From assembly GCF_030718205.1 (NCBI RefSeq), contig NZ_JAUZQF010000025.1, positions 62,001 to 126,000 of the forward strand: a DNA stretch of 64,000 nt. The letters are read 5' to 3'. The number at the start of each line of letters is the position of its first letter. Positions within the stretch are counted from its first letter, which is position 1. This DNA comes from Nonomuraea turcica. Its GTDB lineage: Bacteria; Actinomycetota; Actinomycetes; Streptosporangiales; Streptosporangiaceae. Made by a program: the position numbers and the translations under genes. The notes below the pieces were generated by a model. It ran no database searches and was not told the DNA's origin. It saw only the letters and a list, made by a program, of their open reading frames with translations. This document shows positions 57,423 to 64,000 of this stretch, piece by piece.

Positions 57423-58754
57423 TCAGGGACGGCCCAGCGCGCGATACTCCCAGCCCGCCGAACGCCAGACGTCCGCGTCGAGCGCGTGACGGCCGTCCAC
57501 GATCCGGGTGCGCCGGACCACCTGTGCCAGCACCGTGGGGTCGATCTGGCGGAACTCGGCCCACTCGGTGAGCAGAACCACGACGTCCGCGTCCCTGGCC
57601 ACGTCCATCGCGCTCGTGCCGTACCTGAGTTCCGGATACATGCGGCGGGCGTTGTCCAGCGCGGCCGGGTCGTACACCCGGACGGTGGCGCCCAGCCCGT
57701 GCATGGTTCTGGCCACGTCCAGAGCCGGCGCGTCCCTGATGTCGTCGGAGTTGGGCTTGAAGGCCGCGCCCAGGCAGGCGATGCGCGCGCCGTCGAGACG
57801 GCCGCCGAGCAGTTCCCTTACCAGGTCGATGGTCCGGGAACGGCGGCGCCGGTTGATCGCGTCGACCTCGCGGAGGAACGACACGGCCTGTCCGACGCCG
57901 ATCTCCTCCGCCCGGTGTGCGAAGGCGCGGATGTCCTTGGGCAGGCAGCCGCCGCCGAAGCCCAGACCCGGCTGGAGGAACCGGCCACCGATCCGGTCGT
58001 CGTAGGCGAGGGCCTGGGCCAGGTCGCGGACGTCGGCTCCGGTGGCCTCGCAGACCTCCGCCATCGCGTTGATGTACGAGATCTTGGTGGCCAGAAAGGA
58101 GTTGGCGGCCATCTTGACCAGCTCGGCGGTGGCCAGGTCGGTGACCACGGTCGGGGTGCCGAGGTCGAGAATCGGCCGGAACGCAGCGGTCAGCCGCTCG
58201 CGTGCCCACTCGGAGGTGACGCCGAAGACCAGCCGGTCGGGACGCAGCGTGTCATCGACCGCGAAGCCTTCCCGCAGGAATTCCGGATTCCAGGCCAGCT
58301 CCACCTCCACCCCGGCGGGCGCCAGCTCACGCAGGAGGCCGAGCAGGTGGGGGGCGGTGCCGACGGGCACGGTGGACTTGCCGGCCACCAGACAGCGGCG
58401 GGTCAGGTGCGGAGCCAGGCCGCGCACGGCCGCCTCGACGTAGCTGAGGTCGCAGGCGTCCAGACCGGGCTGCTGCGGGGTGCCCACGCAGATGAAGTGC
58501 ACGTCCCCGTGCTCGGCCGCCTCCGCGTAGGAGGTGGTGAAGCGGAGCCGGCCCGACTCCAGGGTCTTGGCCAGCAGCTCGGGCAGGCCCGGCTCGAAGA
58601 ACGGCACCTCTCCCGACCGCAGTTTCTGGATCTTGCGGTCGTCCACGTCGAGGCCGACCACGTCATAGCCCAGCGAGGCCATGCAGATGGCGTGCGTCGC
58701 CCCGAGGTAGCCGGTTCCGATCACGGTCAGCCGGGGGAGTTCGGCCTGGCTCAT
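57423..58754 (-). CDS. ugd: UDP-glucose 6-dehydrogenase
   Basis: A 443-residue UDP-glucose/GDP-mannose dehydrogenase-family enzyme, which oxidises the nucleotide sugar to a uronic acid donor. The NAD site VIGTGYLGATHAICMASLGY is at residues 11-30, VGKST-type AGKSTVPVGT at 124-133, the catalytic lysine in LVKMAANSFLATKISYINAMAE, and catalytic Cys270 in LGFGGGCLPKD. It is the last gene of the beta-helix operon, 40 bases after its neighbour, and would supply UDP-glucuronate for the polymer that those proteins act on. Confidence 0.92.
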   Translation of the reverse strand: MSQAELPRLTVIGTGYLGATHAICMASLGYDVVGLDVDDRKIQKLRSGEVPFFEPGLPELLAKTLESGRLRFTTSYAEAAEHGDVHFICVGTPQQPGLDACDLSYVEAAVRGLAPHLTRRCLVAGKSTVPVGTAPHLLGLLRELAPAGVEVELAWNPEFLREGFAVDDTLRPDRLVFGVTSEWARERLTAAFRPILDLGTPTVVTDLATAELVKMAANSFLATKISYINAMAEVCEATGADVRDLAQALAYDDRIGGRFLQPGLGFGGGCLPKDIRAFAHRAEEIGVGQAVSFLREVDAINRRRRSRTIDLVRELLGGRLDGARIACLGAAFKPNSDDIRDAPALDVARTMHGLGATVRVYDPAALDNARRMYPELRYGTSAMDVARDADVVVLLTEWAEFRQIDPTVLAQVVRRTRIVDGRHALDADVWRSAGWEYRALGRP

Positions 58755-58794
58755 ATCGGTGTCTTTCCTTTCGCGTGTGGCAGGGGTTCCCTGG

Positions 58795-59973
58795 TCAGGA
58801 ACAGCCGGCTTTCTTGGTGAGCGGGCCGCCGGTGACCTTGTTGTCGCAGGAGATCGTGTTTCCTCCCGCTGTGTCGTTGACGCCGACGCCGCCCGAGTTG
58901 CCGAGGTGAATGACGTTGGCCCGGAACACGTTACGGGTGCCCCAGCCGTCCACGATCTCGTGGGTCTGGAAGCCGTCGGCGTTGGTGTTACTGCCGGTGT
59001 TGCCCTCGATGAGGTAGCCGTTGCCTTTGACGTCGACCCATGAGTCGTTGTGTTTGGAGCCCGCCAGGGTGGAGCCGTCGAAGATGTTGCCGATGATGCG
59101 GCCGTCGGAGGTGCCCTCCTTGATGTCGATCGCCTCGGCGGTGGCCCGGATGACGTTGCCGCGCACGATGTTGCGGTCGCTGCGGTCCATCTGCCCTCCG
59201 GAGAAGCTGTCCCAGTTGCTCTCGGCGGTTCCGAGGTAGACGCCCTCGCCGAACTTCTCCCGGCGCAGCCCGGTCGCGTAGATCATGCAGAACTGCACGG
59301 TGTTGTCGCTGCTGAAGTTGCGCAGGTGGACGGCCTCGTCTCCGATGTCGTGGACGGTCAGGCCCTGGATGATCGTGTTGCTGGTCCGGTCGGCCATGAC
59401 ACCCTTCTGGCTGTTGCGCACGGTGAAGCCGACGAGCCGCCAGTGGCTGACCTCCTTCAGGTGGAAGGCATAGCCCTTCTTGACGCCGCCGCCGTCGATG
59501 ATCGCCTCGGATGGGCCGCAGACGAAGATCGGCTCAGCCTCCGTGCCGGCGGTCGCGGCCACGAACCTGCCCGCGTAGACACCCGGCTCCAGCTTGATCA
59601 CCGCACCCGGCTCGACACCCTCCAGCGCCGCGGCCAGCTCCCCGGCGTCGCGAACCGTCACCGTGGCCTCGGGACAGTCGATCTTGCCCTCCCCCGTGGG
59701 GATCGCGATTGCGGGCGGCTCCTGCGACGGAGTGAACGCCTGAGCCTCCGCCTCTCCGTCGTCCTCCACCTGGGACTGCTGTCCCTCGTCCTCCGACTGG
59801 GACGCACCGCGCGAGTCCGACGTGCCCGTGCTCTTCGGCCGGATGTCCTCGATCGCGGTGCCCGGACCGTCGTCGCCGCCGAACAGGCCGCGGAGCAGCA
59901 CCACGATCACCACCGTGATCGCCGCTCCGGCCACCATCCCCATCAGTGTCTTCCGGTCGATGTTCAGGCGCAT
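58795..59973 (-). CDS. Membrane-anchored right-handed beta-helix protein
   Basis: A 392-residue protein with an N-terminal membrane anchor (LMGMVAGAAITVVIVVLLRGLF, residues 10-31). An acidic, Ser-rich linker to about residue 95 follows, then a right-handed parallel beta-helix (VRDAGELAAALEGVEPGAVIKLEPGVYAG onward, with NTIIQGLTVHDIGDEAVHLRNF-type coils). This is the fold of pectate lyases and alginate C5-epimerases. RNIVRGNVIRATAEAIDIKEGTSD gives an acidic cluster near the helix groove. It lies 3 bases after the preceding gene and should act on a polysaccharide outside the membrane. Confidence 0.82.
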   Translation of the reverse strand: MRLNIDRKTLMGMVAGAAITVVIVVLLRGLFGGDDGPGTAIEDIRPKSTGTSDSRGASQSEDEGQQSQVEDDGEAEAQAFTPSQEPPAIAIPTGEGKIDCPEATVTVRDAGELAAALEGVEPGAVIKLEPGVYAGRFVAATAGTEAEPIFVCGPSEAIIDGGGVKKGYAFHLKEVSHWRLVGFTVRNSQKGVMADRTSNTIIQGLTVHDIGDEAVHLRNFSSDNTVQFCMIYATGLRREKFGEGVYLGTAESNWDSFSGGQMDRSDRNIVRGNVIRATAEAIDIKEGTSDGRIIGNIFDGSTLAGSKHNDSWVDVKGNGYLIEGNTGSNTNADGFQTHEIVDGWGTRNVFRANVIHLGNSGGVGVNDTAGGNTISCDNKVTGGPLTKKAGCS

Positions 59974-59976
59974 CGC

Positions 59977-61890
59977 TCAACTCCTCCCAGCAGGGGTCTC
60001 GGAGCCGGCGGTGCGCAGGATCCAGGTCGGCCGCTCCTCCAACACCATCTGCTTGTCGTACGGGTTGACGAGACGGCGGCCGACCCGCGGACCGTCGCCG
60101 CGGAGCGCCCGGAGCGCCGCGATCACGATCAGGAGGATGACTCCGAACCAGATCAGGTTCATCGGCTTGGCGATCCGCTTGACCATCGTCCAGAAGCCGG
60201 CTGTGTTCTGCCACCCGACCGTGTTGTTCTGCGTGACGGCCAGTTTTCCCTTGGCCCGTGCGGTGTCGAGCGCGCTACGGCCGGCGCCGCCGAGGGTGTT
60301 GCCCGTGATCGCGGTGCCATCGGCCGCGCCGAGCACGGAGACCGCATGCAAAGACGCCGACTGCACCGTGTTGGCCGAAATGGTGGCCTTGGCGTCCCGG
60401 ACATAGATGGCGGTCTGGGTATCCCGCACGATGTTGCCGCTGACCCGGGCCGACAGCACCCCGTCGCGGAGCGCGATGCCCTGGCTGCGCTGGCCCCTGA
60501 GGCGGTTGCCGGAGATCTGGACGTCGGTCGCGTCCTTGCTCACCACGATGCCCATCTCCCCGCCGACGACCTCGGTGGTCTGCACGACAGGTTTGACGCC
60601 ACCCTGAATCTCCACCCCATAGCGGCCGTTGTCCCGTGCCGTGCTGCTGATCAACGAGCTGCCGCCGAAGCTGCGCAGCGACTCGCCGGACGCCGAGGGC
60701 CCCCGGGCCAGCGGCAGGCCGCTGATGGTGAAACCGTTGCCGATGTTGCGCTCGGCCCGCGATCCGGTGATCGTGACGTTCTGCGTGCCCCGGGACAGCA
60801 CGAACCCGTCGCCCCTGCTGCCGGTTACGGTGGTGTTCTCGACGGAGGCGTTGCGCGCGAAGCGGTGCAGCAGCACGCCGTGGACCAGGCTTTCGGTGAC
60901 CGACACGCCGGCGATCCTGGTCTCGTCGGAGGCCGTGATGAAGATCCCGTACGCGTTGCCAGTGATCTTGGTGTCGGTGATCACGCCGGTGACCAGGTTC
61001 GCCTCGGGGAGCCGATAGGCGACCTTTCTGGCGCCCATACCGTCCGTGATCTCGATCTCGTCGTCCCCGCCCCGGCTGGGCACGAGCAGGCCGTTCGGCA
61101 GCAGCATCCGCTGTCTGGTGGGCGCCGCCGACGCCTGCTCGGCGGGGACGACCTGATCCGCGGTCCGCGTCGGACGGTCGCTGCCGGTCAGCGCCACCCC
61201 ACCGGTCGGGCCGCTCCAGAAGCCGAGGTGCTCCACCAGCGCGTGGCCCATCTTCAGCTCCCCGCCGACGGCGCGCAGGTAGGCCCGCCCGTCGGAGACC
61301 CTCGTGTCCGCCGTCCTGGCCTGAGCGTCCCAACTGGTGATCCGCACCGGATTCTGTGCCGAGCCGTTGATCCTGATGCTCGCGCCGAAGCCCACGATCG
61401 AGACGAACGCGCCGGGCTCGCTGCGCATCCGGATCACCAGCGGGCCGGTCGCGTTCTGCAGCACGAGTTTCGCGCCAGGACCGAGAAACAGGTTGATGCC
61501 GAGCACGTAGGACTCGTCCGACTGCTTCTGGAACTGCTCCTGGCCCAGCCGTTCCAGGTCGGCGATCCGGTACGGCTCGCGACGCTGCGGCAGAACCAGC
61601 GTCCGGCCGTTGGCCGAGCTGGAGATGTGCGGCACGCGCGCCTGCGCGGCGGCCGGTCCGCCCCTCGCCAGTGCGGACGACAGGGTCGCGCGGGTCTGCA
61701 TGATCCGCAGCTCCTCCTGGTCGACCAGCGTCGACTGCTGCTGGGCGTCCGACTGGGATACCTGGTTGACACCCGGGAGCGGGGCGGGGCGATCGGTGAA
61801 GGACAGGTACGCCCAGGTGCCGCCGGCGACCAGACACAGCACCAGCACGACCAGGGACGTACGGCTCTTCCGGCGCCGTGAGCCGCTCAT
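59977..61890 (-). CDS. Large beta-helix protein with two membrane segments (paralogue 2)
   Basis: A 637-residue protein. One membrane segment is near the N-terminus (TSLVVLVLCLVAGGTWAYLSF, residues 10-30) and a second near the C-terminus (PMNLIWFGVILLIVIAALRAL, about 585-605), with a beta-helix domain between them of NosD/CASH-like repeats (VTITGSRAERNIGNGFTISG, NGRYGVEIQGGVKPVVQTTEVVGGEMGIVVS). The C-terminal tail NPYDKQMVLEERP is shared with its neighbour. AGGAGG lies 7 bases before the ATG, which overlaps the upstream paralogue's stop by four bases. The position between two anchors suggests an export or processing role for a polymer. Confidence 0.8.
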   Translation of the reverse strand: MSGSRRRKSRTSLVVLVLCLVAGGTWAYLSFTDRPAPLPGVNQVSQSDAQQQSTLVDQEELRIMQTRATLSSALARGGPAAAQARVPHISSSANGRTLVLPQRREPYRIADLERLGQEQFQKQSDESYVLGINLFLGPGAKLVLQNATGPLVIRMRSEPGAFVSIVGFGASIRINGSAQNPVRITSWDAQARTADTRVSDGRAYLRAVGGELKMGHALVEHLGFWSGPTGGVALTGSDRPTRTADQVVPAEQASAAPTRQRMLLPNGLLVPSRGGDDEIEITDGMGARKVAYRLPEANLVTGVITDTKITGNAYGIFITASDETRIAGVSVTESLVHGVLLHRFARNASVENTTVTGSRGDGFVLSRGTQNVTITGSRAERNIGNGFTISGLPLARGPSASGESLRSFGGSSLISSTARDNGRYGVEIQGGVKPVVQTTEVVGGEMGIVVSKDATDVQISGNRLRGQRSQGIALRDGVLSARVSGNIVRDTQTAIYVRDAKATISANTVQSASLHAVSVLGAADGTAITGNTLGGAGRSALDTARAKGKLAVTQNNTVGWQNTAGFWTMVKRIAKPMNLIWFGVILLIVIAALRALRGDGPRVGRRLVNPYDKQMVLEERPTWILRTAGSETPAGRS

Positions 61891-64000
61891 GCCCTGCCTC
61901 CTGCCGTGGATGTGGGAACCACGTGCGCGGGCAGGGACGACTGACGGTGCCAACCGTTCTGGTCACGCGCCGCGCGGCCCGGCTCGTGCGCGGTGGCCGG
62001 GCGCAGTTCCATGACGGGCCGCTGCTCCATCGCCCGCTGGAGGTCGTAGGGATTGTGGATCCCGTTACGGCTTCGCTGCCGTTCGACGGCGGCGCGGGAC
62101 CGGAGCGCCGACACGATCACCAGGAGGATGACCCCCGCCCAGATCAGGTTCATGGGCTTGACGTAGCGCCTGGCCTTGACCCAGAACGAGGAGGTGTCCC
62201 GCCACCGCTCCTCGTCGTTGTTGTGCTTGTTCACCTTGCCGTCGGCCCGCGCGACGCTGATCGCGCTGGTCCCCGCGCCGACGACGGTGTTGCGGGTGAT
62301 CTCGGTGTCGCCGGCGGCGCCGATCACCGTGATGCCATGGGCGTTGGGCTTCGGCAGTGTCGTGATCTGATTACCGACGATCCTGCCGTTGGAGCCACGC
62401 AGGTAAATTCCGGTCAGGGTCCCGGTGATCGTGTTGCCCGCCACATGCGCGCCAGTGGCCCCGTCGCGCAGCGCGATCGCCTGGCGGCGCTGGTTCGCCA
62501 GCCTGTTGCCGGAGATCTGCACCCCGCTGGCGCCCCCACGCACCACGATGCCCATGTCACCGCCGACGACCTCGCTGGTGTGCACGGCCAGCCGGGTGCC
62601 GCCGAGCACCTCGATGCCGTACCTGCCGTTGTCGCGGGCCACGCTGTCGTTGACCGAGCTGTCGCCGTAGACGGCCAGCGACTCGCCGCTCGCGGACGGA
62701 CCCTGAGCGAGCGCCCGGCCGTTGAGCGTGAAGCCGTTGCGCCCGTTCCGCTCCGCGACGCACCTGGTGATCCGCACCTTCTCGGTCGCCCTCGACAGGA
62801 CGAATCCGTCGCCGCCGCTGCCGATCACCTTGGTCCCGTCGATCACCGCGTTCTTCGCGAACCGGTGCATGAACACGCCGTGCACCAGGCTGCCGACGAT
62901 CCGGTTGCCGATGATCCGCGTCTGGTTGGATCCGGAGACGAACAGCCCGTAGGCGGCGCCGGTGATGACACTGTTCTGGATCGATCCAGACACCAGTTCG
63001 TCGGCGAGCACGTGAGTGGCGGTGCCGGGCCCGATCGGGCTGGTCTCAACGTCGCCGAAGTTGTTCCCGCCCCGGTCCGTCCCGACGTCGGCGAGACGTT
63101 CCCGCTTGTCGCGGTGGCGCTGTTCCTTGGTCCGGTGGCGATAGACACTGGCCGGCCGCTCGGTGCCGGTGAGCGCGATGCCTCCCGTACGTCCGCTCCA
63201 GAATCCCAGGTGGGAGACGCGGGCGTACTCCATCTCGAAGTTGCCGCCGACTGCCCGGATGTAGGCACGGCCGTCGGTCGTGGTCAGGTCGGATTTCCGG
63301 GTCCGCACGTCCCAGCTGGTGATCTGCACCGGCTGCTTGGCCGTGCCCTTGATCTTGATGTCGCCGCCGAAGGCGATGATCGAGCTGAACGAGCCGGGCA
63401 GGCTGCCCATCCGCAGCGTCAGCGGACCCCGCAACTCCAGGGTGGCCCCGTCGGCCACGTAGACGTGGACACCGAGCAGGTAGGAGCCGTCCTTCAGCTT
63501 CCGCAGGTACCGGCCGTTCTCGACGGCCGCCAGGTCCTTGACCGTGTACGGCGCACTGGTGCTGCGCGCGGGCAGCACCAAAGTCCTGCCGTGGGCCGAG
63601 ACGAAGACCTGGGGTCGCTTGCGCTGCGCGGCCGCCACGCCACCGGCCTGCATCAGGGCCGTGAGGGCGGCCCGGACCTGCACGATCCGCTGGTCCTCGA
63701 CGTCGACCAGCAGCGCCTGCGCCTCGGCGTCGACCGCCGACATCACGCCGGCCTTCAGGGTCTCGTCGTCCGCCATGACCGCGTCCTCCAGCGGAACCGG
63801 GTCGGCGTCCGGCACCTCGCTCGTCTCCGGATCCGGGCCGCCGGTCGGGGTGGGCCGGGCCTTCGGGGTCGCGCTCCTCTTCGGGGTCGCGCTGGGCTTC
63901 GGGGTCGCGCTGGGTTTCGCACTGGCCTTCGGCGTCGCCGTGGGCTTGCGCGTGGGAGTGGCCGTCGAGGTCGGTTCCTCCTTCGGAGACTCGCTCTCCG
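61887..64000 (-). CDS. Beta-helix protein with SATPK-repeat linker, 5' end outside the window (paralogue 1)
   Basis: At least 703 residues are coded here, and the frame stays open to the window edge, so the gene is partial. The N-terminal part in view is a Ser/Thr/Pro/Lys linker with repeated SATPK units (63830-63965). An acidic segment (DADPVPLEDAVMADDE) follows, then a region paralogous to the next gene: RTLVLPARSTSAPYTVKDLA, LTLRMGSLPGSFSSIIAFGG, the helical beta coils, SFWVKARRYVKPMNLIWAGVILLVIVSAL membrane segment and the shared tail NPYDLQRAMEQRP. An additional N-terminal anchor probably lies beyond 64000. The internal GTG at 63815 is not the true start. Confidence 0.78.
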   Translation of the reverse strand, partial: ESESPKEEPTSTATPTRKPTATPKASAKPSATPKPSATPKRSATPKARPTPTGGPDPETSEVPDADPVPLEDAVMADDETLKAGVMSAVDAEAQALLVDVEDQRIVQVRAALTALMQAGGVAAAQRKRPQVFVSAHGRTLVLPARSTSAPYTVKDLAAVENGRYLRKLKDGSYLLGVHVYVADGATLELRGPLTLRMGSLPGSFSSIIAFGGDIKIKGTAKQPVQITSWDVRTRKSDLTTTDGRAYIRAVGGNFEMEYARVSHLGFWSGRTGGIALTGTERPASVYRHRTKEQRHRDKRERLADVGTDRGGNNFGDVETSPIGPGTATHVLADELVSGSIQNSVITGAAYGLFVSGSNQTRIIGNRIVGSLVHGVFMHRFAKNAVIDGTKVIGSGGDGFVLSRATEKVRITRCVAERNGRNGFTLNGRALAQGPSASGESLAVYGDSSVNDSVARDNGRYGIEVLGGTRLAVHTSEVVGGDMGIVVRGGASGVQISGNRLANQRRQAIALRDGATGAHVAGNTITGTLTGIYLRGSNGRIVGNQITTLPKPNAHGITVIGAAGDTEITRNTVVGAGTSAISVARADGKVNKHNNDEERWRDTSSFWVKARRYVKPMNLIWAGVILLVIVSALRSRAAVERQRSRNGIHNPYDLQRAMEQRPVMELRPATAHEPGRAARDQNGWHRQSSLPAHVVPTSTAGGRA

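Noticed and set aside
59050..61881. Very long plus-strand open frame (943 codons) opposite the beta-helix genes
   Set aside because: It lies antisense to two well-supported genes, is compositionally skewed to D/R/H/G and has no domain.
63046..63075. GGNNFGDV in the partial beta-helix protein, echoing SSQSGNNFGDV of the small secreted proteins
   Set aside because: The match is seven residues in a disordered insert of an unrelated fold; chance is the simplest explanation.

Overview
The window is GC-rich DNA (roughly 70 %) with GTG/TTG starts, short intergenic gaps and many overlapping start/stop codons. This is typical of a filamentous actinobacterium. The gene mix (KstR2-type steroid catabolism, NgcEFG-like amino-sugar transporter, ECF41 sigma factor, many TetR/ROK/RpiR regulators) suggests Streptosporangiaceae, perhaps Nonomuraea-like; the genus is inference. 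No rRNA, tRNA, CRISPR array or intact insertion sequence was seen.

The backbone of the first 40 kb is a dispersed KstR2-type regulon for degrading the last two rings of steroids (HIP catabolism). It includes DUF35 and Ltp2-like thiolase genes (5857-7457, minus), an HsaB-like flavin reductase, fadE30 and ipdF (7637-10161, plus), and an SDR divergent from echA20-ipdA-ipdB-ipdC (16162-20195). fadA6 is divergent from kstR2 itself (23958-25887), and a second Ltp-type thiolase lies at 38822-39895. Palindromes of the type AGCAAGCGCTTGGT sit in front of all five transcription units and kstR2. The order SDR / echA20-ipdA-ipdB-ipdC matches the Mycobacterium tuberculosis Rv3549c-Rv3553 region. fadD3 and fadE31-33 are not here.

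Unrelated islands are interspersed: a DUF2252 and ATP-grasp pair (10.2-12.8 kb), two paralogous tiny secreted proteins (12.8-13.4 kb), a serine-protease operon (14.3-16.2 kb), and a GH3 glucosaminidase with a pentapeptide protein and PhoD (20.4-24 kb). A divergent LysR/metE pair is at 26.6-29.6 kb. An amino-sugar uptake locus (30.6-36.6 kb) encodes NgcEFG-like transport, a SIS protein, an RpiR regulator and a GlcNAc-kinase-like protein. It is followed by a possible IS21 scar and a CE2-like esterase.

From 40 to 57 kb lie mostly single regulators and enzymes. These include an ECF41 sigma factor and an unusual redox two-component pair (receiver fused to a thioredoxin-reductase-like flavoprotein, followed by a cyclic-nucleotide-domain histidine kinase). 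A ROK regulator faces an MFS gene broken by one in-frame stop, and a MerR regulator broken by one in-frame stop faces a methyltransferase. A hisD paralogue is divergent from a TetR regulator with a near-ideal operator.

The right end (57.4-64 kb, minus) is one compact operon of UDP-glucose dehydrogenase and three membrane-anchored right-handed beta-helix proteins. Its first gene in the window runs off the edge. The gene set resembles machinery that makes and modifies a uronic-acid exopolysaccharide and is the best candidate for an undescribed system here.
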